Shown here: piece after piece, positions 6,481-13,915 of the stretch
Position numbering within the stretch: position 1 is the first letter of the stretch
Layout: each line of letters opens with the position of its first letter
Source of the DNA: a virus
Direction: 5' to 3' (one strand)
Virus record (IMG/VR): IMGVR_UViG_3300020197_000020
Location: 1 to 62,607 of that record
DNA length: 62,607 bases
Notes under the pieces: model-generated
Seen by the model: the letters and a program-made list of their open reading frames with translations, nothing else
Told to the model about the DNA's origin: nothing
Databases searched by the model: none
Position numbers and translations under genes: made by a program

Positions 6481-6852
6481 TTAAAAGAATCGTTTTGCTG
6501 CCCCGGGCATCTGGCCGGCCCGTCTCATATGTTCGATATCTTTTTCAGCTAAAATTAATGCTTCAAGAAAAGCTTTTAAAACACCGAACCGCTCGTACAT
6601 TCTTTTGTAAACGAATTCAGGTTCGTTTTGTTTTATTCTTTTAGCCAAATCCTCAAACTTACCTGCTAAATTTTCTTTGATTTGGGCAAGAGTAAAAATA
6701 CCAACACCCTGAACCATTACGTGGGAATTTTCTATATTCTCTTTATCCCATTTTGCTATAACTTTAATCTTACTCTTAGGTGCTGGAAGCCCTTGAGTGT
6801 TCTTTATAACATCTTCATATTGTTCAAAGATTGTATGTGTATCTTTGTTCAT
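6481..6852 (-). CDS. Putative internal capsid protein with T4-CTS-like tag, 123 aa
   Basis: The N-terminus MNKDTHTIFE-QY matches the length and key positions (Ile8, Glu10) of the T4 capsid-targeting sequence, which the prohead protease cleaves after I/L-x-E. The body is helical and charged (IKENLAGKFEDLAKRIKQ, FGVLKAFLEALILAEKDIEHM). A late promoter box lies at the exact leaderless distance, as expected for a virion protein. Five other proteins in the window share the tag. The packaged role is inferred from the tag; nothing else identifies the function. Confidence 0.65.
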   Translation of the reverse strand: MNKDTHTIFEQYEDVIKNTQGLPAPKSKIKVIAKWDKENIENSHVMVQGVGIFTLAQIKENLAGKFEDLAKRIKQNEPEFVYKRMYERFGVLKAFLEALILAEKDIEHMRRAGQMPGAAKRFF

Positions 6853-6857
6853 ATTAT

Positions 6858-6865
6858 TATTTAGT
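6858..6865 (-). promoter_or_regulatory. Late-type promoter box (ACTAAATA), leaderless
   Basis: The box ends six bases before the A of the ATG at 6852, the T4 late-promoter spacing for a +1 on the start codon. Confidence 0.65.
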
Positions 6866-7100
6866 TACTATGAATATACATATCTGTCCTTATTGCATAT
6901 TCTTTATAATCAGCATAGTAAAATCCTCTATCCCCCCCATCTAGTATAATTGTTGGTCTATTCTTTATAAAAAAACACCATTGATCGGTAAACTCTTTAC
7001 CGTGAAAATTTAATACATCTTCCTGTAAAACATAATCAGATGTTGTTTCAACTCCACCAATTCCTTTATAGTTTAATGTTCTTTTAGGACAAAATTTCAC
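6861..7100 (-). CDS. Hypothetical protein, 79 aa
   Basis: A small aromatic-rich protein (DQWCFFIKNRPTIILDGGDRGFYYADYKEY). Its start overlaps the end of the tagged protein at 7097-7960 by four bases, so it is co-translated with a predicted capsid-internal protein. The late box of the downstream gene lies inside its 3' end. Function unknown. Confidence 0.6.
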   Translation of the reverse strand: MKFCPKRTLNYKGIGGVETTSDYVLQEDVLNFHGKEFTDQWCFFIKNRPTIILDGGDRGFYYADYKEYAIRTDMYIHSN

Positions 7101-7960
7101 GAGTTTTTAACACAATTATTAACTCTTTTTCCACCCTTAATTTTAGTTCCTTGTTTATGATATCCCTTCCAACATTTAGGGTCTAATCGTCTCTCTTCAC
7201 TTTCAGCTGAAGCACGTCTTTGTTCATTATCTGCATCTTTTTTATTCTTTAATTCATTTTTTACGCTAAGAAGATGATTGATATCAATCTTATCTTCAGG
7301 CTTTGATGCCCATGTCTGATTGTACATTTCGGCAAATTTCTTTAAAACCCAATCTTCATAAAAAGGAGAATGTGTCTCAAAAAACTTTATATAAGGGTCG
7401 GAACCTTCTCGTTTATATTCACTTCTAAAAAACTTGCCCAATATACTCATCCATCTTGATTCATTTTCTTTTCTTCTCTTCACATCACCTGGACTCTCTT
7501 CACCTTCGCCTTTTAACTCCATTTCATGTGCATAGTCTTGTGCAGAATATTCCTCTTTACTATCAGGCATTTGTTCTCTAAATTCATCTTCAACATCAGG
7601 GAATCCATGCTCTTGGTACCAACCATATTGAGACACCACATCCATAGGAAAGTCTTCATCATACATAAATAGATTCATAGCGCGTTTTTCTGGATTTTTA
7701 TCGTGTTTAAAGATCCTCTTTACAACTTCATCAAACGCCAATTCCAGCACTTTCCTTTGACCTTCTTTTGTATTTGTATCAATATCTCTAGGAAGAAAAG
7801 CGGCTGCTATCTCGTGAGTATATTTTAATTTCTCTTTTGGCTTATCTTCAGGAAGCTTGGAGGCTGCATGTTTTGAAAGCTTTGCAAATTCTGGATATGG
7901 CATACTTTCGGTTACTACGGTTTTATATGCTTCAAATATAAGATGACTGTCTTTATTCAT
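7097..7960 (-). CDS. Putative internal capsid protein with T4-CTS-like tag, 287 aa
   Basis: It begins MNKDSHLIFE-AYKTVV, with Ile8 and Glu10 in the prohead-protease pattern. The middle is highly charged and helical, and the C-terminus reads CWKGYHKQGTKIKGGKRVNNCV, a motif I recall from proteins of marine T4-like phages. The late promoter box is at the leaderless distance. It is inferred to be packaged in the head and trimmed after Glu10. What it does after injection is unknown. Confidence 0.65.
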   Translation of the reverse strand: MNKDSHLIFEAYKTVVTESMPYPEFAKLSKHAASKLPEDKPKEKLKYTHEIAAAFLPRDIDTNTKEGQRKVLELAFDEVVKRIFKHDKNPEKRAMNLFMYDEDFPMDVVSQYGWYQEHGFPDVEDEFREQMPDSKEEYSAQDYAHEMELKGEGEESPGDVKRRKENESRWMSILGKFFRSEYKREGSDPYIKFFETHSPFYEDWVLKKFAEMYNQTWASKPEDKIDINHLLSVKNELKNKKDADNEQRRASAESEERRLDPKCWKGYHKQGTKIKGGKRVNNCVKNS

Positions 7961-7965
7961 CTTAT

Positions 7966-7973
7966 TATTTAGT
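7966..7973 (-). promoter_or_regulatory. Late-type promoter box (ACTAAATA), leaderless
   Basis: The box ends exactly six bases upstream of the A of the ATG at 7960. Confidence 0.65.
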
Positions 7974-7974
7974 C

Positions 7975-8520
7975 TTACAAATCAATAGGTTCGTATTTGT
8001 CCAATACGTTAGAAAGGTCCTTTTTAGGCGGAGTAAAGTTTTTAAGTTTAAATTTTCTAAAGTATTCAATATTATTGCCAAGATTATCTCTAGAAACATT
8101 AAACGAAACATATTTCTTACCATTTTTATCTATTTTATATTCGGGCGATATTCTATTAATAAAATCAATCATGCTTGCTCTATCATATTCAACCACTACT
8201 CCTTCGTCCATATCTACATGCATCATTCTATGATTCTTTTTTCGAGATATTTCATCAGGGTAAACAAATATAAAACCGTTCTTTAAATTGGCTTTCACAT
8301 CTACACTATAATAATTGGCCCAGGTATTCTTTTTAAATTCAAAATCTATGCCGGCAATCTGCTTCTCCTTATCATTCTCATACCATATTACGTCATGGTA
8401 AGTACTTTCTAAATATTCTAGAATTAACTTTTCTGCCCGTAATCCTTTATCAGTATATTCATTATCCCCGTATGCCTCTTTTGTGGTGTTTGTCCATTTC
8501 CTTGTAATTCTCTTACTCAC
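7975..8520 (-). CDS. Nuclease-fold protein (PD-(D/E)XK-like), 181 aa
   Basis: The sequence GLRAEKLILEYLEST is followed by KQIAGIDFEF and YSVDVKANL. This spaced E...D...D-x-K pattern is typical of PD-(D/E)XK nucleases and Holliday-junction-resolvase-like phage proteins. The GTG at 8520 is preferred because it overlaps the upstream stop by only eight bases; an ATG at 8544 would add eight residues. It probably cuts or binds DNA. Substrate unknown. Confidence 0.6.
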   Translation of the reverse strand: MSKRITRKWTNTTKEAYGDNEYTDKGLRAEKLILEYLESTYHDVIWYENDKEKQIAGIDFEFKKNTWANYYSVDVKANLKNGFIFVYPDEISRKKNHRMMHVDMDEGVVVEYDRASMIDFINRISPEYKIDKNGKKYVSFNVSRDNLGNNIEYFRKFKLKNFTPPKKDLSNVLDKYEPIDL

Positions 8521-8794
8521 GGTCAAATACCTCAAAACCTTCATCTTCTAGCATATCAGCTGCTGTATCGCTTGCAATATTATAAGCTGTTTCAAATTCA
8601 CCCTCACGGAGAAAATCTTGAATTTCATCTACCCCACTTCCGAACGTAGCAGTATCAGGTAAATCAGAACTTGTAAAATAAGATCTAGTATACTTTTTTA
8701 AGTAACTATCAATTAGTTTTATAGCCACAACTTGTTCCCCGGATTGGTTTATAAGTCTCTTAAGTTTATCTTTTTGTTTTTCGGTTAAATTCAT
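8513..8794 (-). CDS. Hypothetical protein, 93 aa
   Basis: The start at 8794 (MNLTEKQKDKLKRLINQSG) overlaps the lipoprotein stop (TAATG arrangement). The protein is helical with an acidic C-terminal half (DEIQDFLREGEFETAYNIASD). It sits between a lipoprotein gene and a nuclease-fold gene in one transcript. No family recognised. Confidence 0.6.
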   Translation of the reverse strand: MNLTEKQKDKLKRLINQSGEQVVAIKLIDSYLKKYTRSYFTSSDLPDTATFGSGVDEIQDFLREGEFETAYNIASDTAADMLEDEGFEVFDRE

Positions 8795-8988
8795 TAATAT
8801 TTTGCTCCCCAAATTTTTATTCTAGCATTAGGATCGTTGCTTCCATCAGGAGTGTCAAGCATATTATATTTGTTATAATCCCAATCTATACTGTCTTCGG
8901 CCATGTTATTCCTAGTATATGGTCCTTGTTTAACGCTAGTACAAGAACACAAAACAATTCCTGCTAGTAGTAACAATATTAAATTCAT
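8794..8988 (-). CDS. Small lipoprotein, 64 aa
   Basis: A classic lipoprotein signal: MNLILLLLAGIVLCSC with a lipobox-like L-C-S-C ending at the acylated cysteine (about residue 16). A polar, Asp/Asn-rich mature part follows. It should be anchored in the bacterial envelope. Phage lipoproteins are often superinfection-exclusion factors or outer spanins; nothing here distinguishes these. It has the best early promoter in the window. Confidence 0.75.
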   Translation of the reverse strand: MNLILLLLAGIVLCSCTSVKQGPYTRNNMAEDSIDWDYNKYNMLDTPDGSNDPNARIKIWGAKY

Positions 8989-8994
8989 ACTATT

Positions 8995-9022
8995 ATTATA
9001 AAGGTTATTAAAGTTATGTCAA
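8995..9022 (-). promoter_or_regulatory. Consensus early promoter, leaderless
   Basis: A perfect TTGACA (9017-9022), 16 bases, and a perfect TATAAT (8995-9000). The expected +1 is 8988, the A of the lipoprotein ATG. Confidence 0.8.
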
Positions 9023-9159
9023 GAAAAAAAAGCGGTTTCAACGATACCGCAAAACGTGGATTAGGATTGGTATGGGCTAATCCTACTTTCCTCCATACAT
9101 CCACCTAATCATTTACGTAGGAACTATTATTAGTATAAGATAGAAGAAATAATAATCAA
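9023..9159. other. Intergenic hairpins, probable terminator
   Basis: GCGGT and ACCGC (about 9031-9049) form a five-pair stem, and GGATTAG and CTAATCC (about 9058-9083) a seven-pair stem. They lie between the stop of 9160-9363 and the lipoprotein promoter. A minus-strand terminator is the simplest reading. Confidence 0.35.
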
Positions 9160-9363
9160 CTACCAATGTCGAATTACATTAGCTATAATAAACCCGCATG
9201 TAATAAAATTAATTAGAACTATGAGAGTACGAATAATTAAGCTAATATTTGCATCTCTTACTTTAAGTGTGGGGATCTCGGGTTTATCGCCATCTGTTAG
9301 GCCAATTCTATGATCAATAGTTCTAGACCATATTAGCCAGATTTTAGTAAAAGCTTTTTTCAT
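9160..9363 (-). CDS. Small membrane protein, 67 aa
   Basis: A basic N-terminus and central loop are followed by one hydrophobic segment in the C-terminal half (LIIRTLIVLINFITCGFIIANVI). The start overlaps the upstream gene by four bases. Function unknown. Confidence 0.6.
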   Translation of the reverse strand: MKKAFTKIWLIWSRTIDHRIGLTDGDKPEIPTLKVRDANISLIIRTLIVLINFITCGFIIANVIRHW

Positions 9364-9584
9364 TTTACAGTTTTGTTCAGTCTCTCAACTTCGTCCAAAA
9401 ATGCTACTAATGATTCCGATATTCTATATCTGTCTTGGTTCACAATGCCTTCAATTTTCACATAATCACCATTAACATACCTGTATGCTTGATCTCTACA
9501 TATTCTACGAAACTCTCCAACACATTGTTTAAGCTCAAAAAATTCTTCTTGAGTTAATTTTACATCTCTGAATGTGTACTTCAC
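9360..9584 (-). CDS. Hypothetical protein, 74 aa
   Basis: A soluble, helical protein (TQEEFFELKQCVGEFRRICRDQAYRYV) with a second amphipathic helix at the C-terminus. It is the first gene of a two-gene unit with the membrane protein at 9160-9363. It lies head to head with the plus-strand gene at 9596. No family recognised. Confidence 0.6.
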   Translation of the reverse strand: MKYTFRDVKLTQEEFFELKQCVGEFRRICRDQAYRYVNGDYVKIEGIVNQDRYRISESLVAFLDEVERLNKTVK

Positions 9585-9595
9585 TAAGTAATTAT

Positions 9596-9865
9596 ATGCT
9601 CGATAAAATTAAAAGCCATTTTAACAAAAGCTATAATTTAGTTTTTTGGGTATTGTTTGCCCCTGCTATGATTTGGACATTTTACAGTATACACGAATTA
9701 TATACGGTATATTTTGATCTGCTGACCAAACAAGATCACATGCAATTTTTTCTTAGAATTTTCTTTCCATTATCTGTAGCGTTATATGTTACATCATTAG
9801 AACGGGCAGCACGAAAGAGACGAGAAAGGCTTAAACAGAATATTGAAAATTATCTAGATACTTAA
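9596..9865 (+). CDS. Membrane protein, 89 aa
   Basis: The start at 9596 (MLDKIKSHFNKSYN) is preferred to a longer frame overlapping the divergent gene. Two hydrophobic stretches (LVFWVLFAPAMIWTFYSI and FFLRIFFPLSVALYVTSL) are followed by a strongly basic tail (ERAARKRRERLKQ). The topology fits a two-pass inner-membrane protein with a cytoplasmic basic tail. A small holin is possible but unproven. Confidence 0.6.
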   Translation: MLDKIKSHFNKSYNLVFWVLFAPAMIWTFYSIHELYTVYFDLLTKQDHMQFFLRIFFPLSVALYVTSLERAARKRRERLKQNIENYLDT

Positions 9866-9939
9866 TCTTTAAATCTCTCCCGTAGGTAGAATACATATAA
9901 CAATACGGCCACACATATTAATAAAGATCCAATGCTCAT
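9862..9939 (-). CDS. Micro-membrane protein, 25 aa
   Basis: The ATG overlaps the stop of 9936-10181 (ATGA) and opens 25 codons with a hydrophobic segment (SIGSLLICVAVLLYVFYL) and a basic tail. The overlap supports real translation, but the size keeps confidence modest. Confidence 0.4.
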   Translation of the reverse strand: MSIGSLLICVAVLLYVFYLRERFKD

Positions 9940-10181
9940 ATCTTAAATGATTTATTCCACATAATCTCAAATGTCCATCCAGCGTAATCAATTGACAGCT
10001 CCCAAAAAGTAGAGTGAAACACACCATAAAATTTTGGAAACCATCTAAATCTATAAGAGTTTAAAATATAAAAACCTAGACCGTCTTCAAATACTATTTT
10101 GTAGTGAGGTTGGCTCACAAATACGTTTTCACCGAAGTTATGCGGCTTTATATCCTTAGGAGTACCAAATATAATTTTCAT
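9936..10181 (-). CDS. Hypothetical protein, 81 aa
   Basis: The ATG at 10181 shares bases with the upstream stop (TAATG). The protein is rich in aromatic residues (FRWFPKFYGVFHSTFWEL) and probably beta-stranded. It is coupled to the gene at 10181-10720. No family recognised. Confidence 0.6.
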   Translation of the reverse strand: MKIIFGTPKDIKPHNFGENVFVSQPHYKIVFEDGLGFYILNSYRFRWFPKFYGVFHSTFWELSIDYAGWTFEIMWNKSFKI

Positions 10182-10720
10182 TAATCCCAAAGGTTCATAT
10201 AATAAATGGAAAATAGCTTTAATCCACGTCTGTGTCTTTTATAATAATTATTATATTTCTCTTCATTAAACTCTGTTCTTTTATCTTCATCTAATGTAAA
10301 TTGAAATGCAAAAATAATATCATCAAGTACGGCGCGCCACTCATCCTCTGTAAGCGATGTAGGTGGGTCTTGTGCAAATGCCTCATCACGAGTAAGTTCA
10401 ATTATTTCTCCAAATCTATCCTCTATATGCCACCTGACACTGGTACCGTGAAATTGATTTCTCATTGCTTTTAAAACTGGAATAGATTTTCTAGCAATGT
10501 ACCAAGCTGCATTCCATTTATCTAAATCATCATACCCGCGAATATGGCGTTGAATAAAATATTTTATTTTAAAGTAAAGCCCAGAGGTTAGAGTATATTT
10601 CCATCTTGAAACCCATATACAAAACTCTTCTATTAATCTATGTCTTGAGTATACTGGCTCTCCATCACCCCACAAAGATTTTATCTCAGCCAATCTTTTA
10701 TTAATTTCGTTATTTGACAC
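10181..10720 (-). CDS. Conserved phage hypothetical protein, 179 aa
   Basis: The central part reads RGYDDLDKWNAAWYIARKSIPVLK, and the end RGLKLFSIYYMNLWD. Together with EDEWRAVLDDIIFAF, this recalls a phage hypothetical family that has an RGYSD..W section and a GLELFAKYF..LWD end. The fold is probably helical. Biochemical function is unknown. Confidence 0.65.
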   Translation of the reverse strand: MSNNEINKRLAEIKSLWGDGEPVYSRHRLIEEFCIWVSRWKYTLTSGLYFKIKYFIQRHIRGYDDLDKWNAAWYIARKSIPVLKAMRNQFHGTSVRWHIEDRFGEIIELTRDEAFAQDPPTSLTEDEWRAVLDDIIFAFQFTLDEDKRTEFNEEKYNNYYKRHRRGLKLFSIYYMNLWD

Positions 10721-10721
10721 A

Positions 10722-10871
10722 CTAAACCTTCTTTAAAGTCCAGCTGTTATCTTTGTTGTCTTGCCATTCAATTTTATCACCAACAGACCACCCTAGATTA
10801 GCCAACAAATCATCAGGAAGCTCAATATACAACTCGTCTGTTTTAAGGTCTTTTTTAATTTCTATTTTCAC
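10722..10871 (-). CDS. AbrB/MazE-like DNA-binding protein, 49 aa
   Basis: A GTG overlapping the upstream stop by four bases opens a 49-codon frame. It reads IELPDDLLANLGWSVGDKIE followed by WTLKK, the swapped-hairpin pattern of AbrB/SpoVT domains (L-P-x-x-L-L...L-G-W..GD). Such domains dimerise and bind DNA as transition-state regulators or antitoxins. No toxin partner is evident beside it, so a phage transcription regulator is the likelier reading. Confidence 0.6.
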   Translation of the reverse strand: MKIEIKKDLKTDELYIELPDDLLANLGWSVGDKIEWQDNKDNSWTLKKV

Positions 10872-11557
10872 ACACCTGTCCAACGATAAGTCAGATTAGA
10901 AATTTTATGGCAAATCTTTTGAATTAGTTTAGAAGAGAAGAATACAAAAGGATTATAAATTTCCTTTACAATTGGATAATACCATTTTGCTCTAAAAACA
11001 TTTCGCTTTGCAATTGATGTAGAGAGCTTTTGTTCAAATTCTTCGTTTTGCTTCTTTCTTGCTTTAGCAGTTTTCTCTGATTCAATCTCGGCTTTAATAA
11101 GATTTATCTTTTTTACCTTACCCTCAACAGCAATAACATTAAACTCAATATCTAGATATCTACCTCCTACTTCCTCATAGGTGTAAATACCAAAAGTACT
11201 AGTAGTCTTTACTTTAACCTTAACTGGCTTCCTTTCATCTACAGTCTTTAGAGTAGGATGCTTTTTATTAATTTGTCTTTGAATAAATTTAAAATACAAA
11301 CGCTCTAAAAAAGACCTATTATCTGTCCAACCGGAAAAAGGAGGGGTATAGGGTATCTTCTTACCGGTCGGTCTATACTCTGTAACAGATATTTGACCGG
11401 AAGAATCAATTGTAAAGGAAGATAATGTATTATCTAAATCTTTTGTCTGGAACTCGGAGGGTACTTGCTTATTATTATTCTTCAAAAAAGAAGATACTTC
11501 TTTTGGAAGAGAAGGAAGCTTTAAGTTTTCTATAACTACTGTGTCGAACATACCCAT
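10868..11557 (-). CDS. Conserved phage hypothetical protein, 229 aa
   Basis: The start at 11557 gives MGMFDTVVIENLKLPSLPKEV, an N-terminus I recall from widespread phage hypothetical proteins. The middle is beta-rich (STFGIYTYEEVGGRYLDIEF) and is followed by a charged helix (ESEKTAKARKKQNEEFEQ). A TATAAT box (11565-11570) sits seven to eight bases upstream. Function unknown. Confidence 0.65.
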   Translation of the reverse strand: MGMFDTVVIENLKLPSLPKEVSSFLKNNNKQVPSEFQTKDLDNTLSSFTIDSSGQISVTEYRPTGKKIPYTPPFSGWTDNRSFLERLYFKFIQRQINKKHPTLKTVDERKPVKVKVKTTSTFGIYTYEEVGGRYLDIEFNVIAVEGKVKKINLIKAEIESEKTAKARKKQNEEFEQKLSTSIAKRNVFRAKWYYPIVKEIYNPFVFFSSKLIQKICHKISNLTYRWTGV

Positions 11558-11598
11558 AATATATATTATAAGAAATATGTGGAATATCAATAACATTT

Positions 11599-11606
11599 TA
11601 TAAATT
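11599..11606 (+). promoter_or_regulatory. Late-type promoter box (TATAAATT)
   Basis: The box ends seven bases before the ATG at 11613, one base from the common spacing. It shares a 55-base divergent control region with the minus-strand gene starting at 11557. Confidence 0.45.
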
Positions 11607-11612
11607 ATTGAT

Positions 11613-11894
11613 ATGAAAGTGACCTTTACTCAGCCTGACAAAAGAGATAATAAAATACCTTTTTCCGAATTAAAGGTAGGAGATGTTTTCACCATAGCTG
11701 ACCCAAAAATGTCTAAGGTCACATGCTATATGAAGACGAAGGTTAGCAAATATTATACAGCTTCTAATCTAGATTGTATTAACCTAGAAACTGGAGAGAT
11801 ATCTATATTTTCAGATACTAAAAAAGAAGTTATATCTGTAGATCAGTTATTTGTTTACAAAGTAAATGCTGAGATTAATGTAAAGGTTGATTAA
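11613..11894 (+). CDS. Hypothetical protein, 93 aa
   Basis: A beta-rich small protein containing PFSELKVGDVFTIADP, a pattern seen in small barrel-like phage proteins, and ending VNAEINVKVD. It is an isolated plus-strand gene whose stop overlaps that of the convergent pseudopilin-like gene. No family recognised. Confidence 0.6.
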   Translation: MKVTFTQPDKRDNKIPFSELKVGDVFTIADPKMSKVTCYMKTKVSKYYTASNLDCINLETGEISIFSDTKKEVISVDQLFVYKVNAEINVKVD

Positions 11895-12625
11895 GGTTCT
11901 AAGGGATACCATTTCTTAGAATCGGTTAGTTCGTGATATTCTAGAATACTAACACTACCGTTTAAGAACGCAACAATAGCATTATCGTTATATCTGGCTG
12001 AAATATAGCCCGTACTCTTTGGGTTACTTCTTGGATCATATTTGGATTTACTTTTAGGTATATCAACATAATAAAACCCTTCAAACCTCTCCCCCACGGC
12101 CATACTTCTTGATGAAACAAACGCTATCGTTTGAGAAGGCTTTGTAACCTGGACTAATGATGAAGCAATTCTATTCTGATATTGCTTACCTTCATAATCA
12201 TTTCCACCTAGATAGATATTAAGACCAAAAGAAGGAAGCACACTTACAAGGTATGTCTGTGTTAAGCCTCCTTGTTTTTTGATATATCTGGCCGCCTCAT
12301 TCACTAAAGTACATCCATAAAAATCGTAGTTAAAGTAAGGAGCAAGTCTCCAAGGCCATCGGTGTGATTCATGACTCTCTTCACCGCCAATTTGCTTACC
12401 ATTTATATCAAACGCGGTACCATTAAGATCATAACTCTTCATTAGTAAATTATTATTATCACTACTATAAAGATTGTATGCGGTTATTAAATTTTTTATA
12501 GCACTAACCTCTTTTGCCTTTTTACCGGTATCATGCGCTTTACTCAAAACTGGAAGCCCAACACCTAGTAATATACCTATTACGCAAACTACTACCAAGC
12601 TCTCAACAAGCGTGAAAGCTTTCAT
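11891..12625 (-). CDS. Type II secretion pseudopilin-like protein
   Basis: The N-terminus MKA-FTLVESLVVVCVIGIL is a type III (prepilin) signal: cleavage site, Phe1 and Glu5, then a hydrophobic helix. The helix runs on into KAKEVSAIKNLITAYNLY. The C-terminal ISARYNDNAIVAFLNGSVSIL resembles the H/R-x-x-x-A-x-V-x-F-x-D-G-x-V ending of the abundant Verrucomicrobia/Planctomycetes pseudopilin-like proteins. Host prepilin peptidase would have to process it. It is co-transcribed with the PEP-CTERM protein (4-base overlap). A pseudopilin in a phage is highly unusual and suggests host acquisition for envelope or secretion manipulation, or an adhesin. The role is unknown. Confidence 0.82.
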   Translation of the reverse strand: MKAFTLVESLVVVCVIGILLGVGLPVLSKAHDTGKKAKEVSAIKNLITAYNLYSSDNNNLLMKSYDLNGTAFDINGKQIGGEESHESHRWPWRLAPYFNYDFYGCTLVNEAARYIKKQGGLTQTYLVSVLPSFGLNIYLGGNDYEGKQYQNRIASSLVQVTKPSQTIAFVSSRSMAVGERFEGFYYVDIPKSKSKYDPRSNPKSTGYISARYNDNAIVAFLNGSVSILEYHELTDSKKWYPLEP

Positions 12626-13338
12626 TTTCTATTTAAAAACCATGTAATAAAAACAACCCCCATAGCGGCTATTAAAAATTCAAATGTAGATGGCTCAGGT
12701 ATAATTGATACATTAGGGTGAAGAATTGGATCAGAATATTCTAATGAATAAAATTGTGCCGTTGTACCTTCAACGCTAGAATATGTTCCAATAAGCCCTA
12801 TACCAAAATTAGTAAGAGGATCTATTTTCCATTGATTAAGAGCCTGGGTAATATTAAAGGATATCTCTCCAGATTGAATAAAAGTTACACTATCTAGAGT
12901 AGGTCTGTTTAAGAGATTAGTATTATACCAACTAAGAGGATCAGAAGCAAATTCTATATTTGAAAAACTATCTCCTAAGGCCACAGCCTTAATTGTAAAG
13001 GTCACTCCCGAAGTCAAATAAGAATATGTTGGGGGGCCTTGATAACCTGGTACCACAGTTCCAGGTACTCTGAATCTTTGAAGATTGAGTTTAAGTAGAC
13101 CGGTACTGCCTAGCTCATAATTTGTAATATCATTAACCTCAACACCTCCCACATTGAAATGATATTGATAAGGGCTGCCAGCCTGTTGATTGTTAACACC
13201 TACAAAGAGAGGGGTTCTGGTTGAATTAAATGTTCCGTAATAAAGATAGTAATCAGCATCAGTAGATACGGCCAAGTTAACAGCATGACAGGCTGCACTA
13301 AGAAGCAGTGATAATATAATTGTAATTAGTTTGTTCAT
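12622..13338 (-). CDS. PEP-CTERM sorting-signal exported protein, 238 aa
   Basis: It has a Sec signal peptide (MNKLITIILSLLLSAACHA) and a beta-rich body of about 190 residues. It ends with the complete tripartite PEP-CTERM signal: IPEPSTFEF, a hydrophobic helix (LIAAMGVVFITWFL) and a basic tail NRK. Bacteria with exosortase recognise this signal and anchor or export such proteins with exopolysaccharide. The gene starts seven bases after the tRNA at 13345-13416. Its exosortase is presumably supplied by the host, since none is in the window. It is strong evidence for an exosortase-positive host. Confidence 0.85.
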   Translation of the reverse strand: MNKLITIILSLLLSAACHAVNLAVSTDADYYLYYGTFNSTRTPLFVGVNNQQAGSPYQYHFNVGGVEVNDITNYELGSTGLLKLNLQRFRVPGTVVPGYQGPPTYSYLTSGVTFTIKAVALGDSFSNIEFASDPLSWYNTNLLNRPTLDSVTFIQSGEISFNITQALNQWKIDPLTNFGIGLIGTYSSVEGTTAQFYSLEYSDPILHPNVSIIPEPSTFEFLIAAMGVVFITWFLNRK

Positions 13339-13344
13339 AAGATT

Positions 13345-13416
13345 TCGCGGGGGTCGGATTTGAACCGACGATCTCCTGGTTATGAGCCAGACGAGTTACC
13401 ACTTCTCCACCCCACA
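13345..13416 (-). tRNA. Initiator-like tRNA-Met (CAT)
   Basis: Acceptor TGTGGGG/CCCCGCG has a weak first pair (T-G), followed by a D arm TGGAGAAGTGGTAACTC with the A11-T24 pair typical of initiators. The anticodon stem is TCTGG/CCAGG with loop CTCATAA. The T arm is GTCGG-TTCAAAT-CCGAC, as in bacterial tRNA-fMet. Only two of the three classic G-C pairs at 29-31 are kept (29-41 is T-A). The CCA end is not encoded. Confidence 0.85.
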
Positions 13417-13434
13417 ATATATATATTAATATAT

Positions 13435-13442
13435 ATTAAATA
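13435..13442 (+). promoter_or_regulatory. Late-type promoter box (ATTAAATA), leaderless
   Basis: The box ends exactly six bases before the A of the ATG at 13448. Confidence 0.6.
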
Positions 13443-13447
13443 ATACA

Positions 13448-13915
13448 ATGAAAAGAATAGAAGATGTTATTTTGGAAGCATCTACAGAGACAAAAGCTAA
13501 GTTGTATGTACCGGCAAAGAAAGCTTTCGAAGCCCCAGATACAGGAGTAACAATCAATAAGCCAGCCGCATATAGAGTAATTAAAGATTGTGCTGAAACA
13601 ACATTGCTCTTTTTACCTATAGAAATCTTTCTTAAATTTAAATCTCCAACTCAAGCGTTAAAGGGAAAATTTTCTAGAGAGCAAGTAATTGATCTCTATA
13701 ACAGAACAACAACAGATTCTGTTGCTAAGATTCTCTTTCAAACAATACTAGATACTTGCCCTAAAGCTCCCCCGCAATTAACCCCTACAAAAGCTGCTAT
13801 AATAACAGATGTTGATATAGATGATCCTTACGACACATATGGAGACAATACACCCGCTCAAAGTGCTGAGACATCTAAATCGTTAGTTGATATAATTGTT
13901 TCGGCTTACTCTTAA
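13448..13915 (+). CDS. Putative internal capsid protein with T4-CTS-like tag, 155 aa
   Basis: It begins MKRIEDVILE-AS, again with Ile8 and Glu10, very like the T4 tag. Two helical sections follow (AAYRVIKDCAETTLLFLPIEIF, REQVIDLYNRTTTDSVAKILF), and the C-terminus is acidic and Pro/Thr-rich. The late box is at the leaderless distance. The stop overlaps that of the convergent glycosyltransferase. Packaging in the head is inferred from the tag. Confidence 0.62.
   Translation: MKRIEDVILEASTETKAKLYVPAKKAFEAPDTGVTINKPAAYRVIKDCAETTLLFLPIEIFLKFKSPTQALKGKFSREQVIDLYNRTTTDSVAKILFQTILDTCPKAPPQLTPTKAAIITDVDIDDPYDTYGDNTPAQSAETSKSLVDIIVSAYS

Noticed and set aside
6301-6552. Plus-strand reading frame of 83 codons
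   Set aside because: It runs across tRNA-Met/Ile2 and tRNA-Leu on the other strand and the peptide (with RRDLNPHLSDF) is the usual artefact of translating tRNA complement.
9572-9596. Upstream ATG for the plus-strand membrane protein
   Set aside because: It would overlap the divergent gene starting at 9584; the ATG at 9596 gives a cleaner membrane protein.
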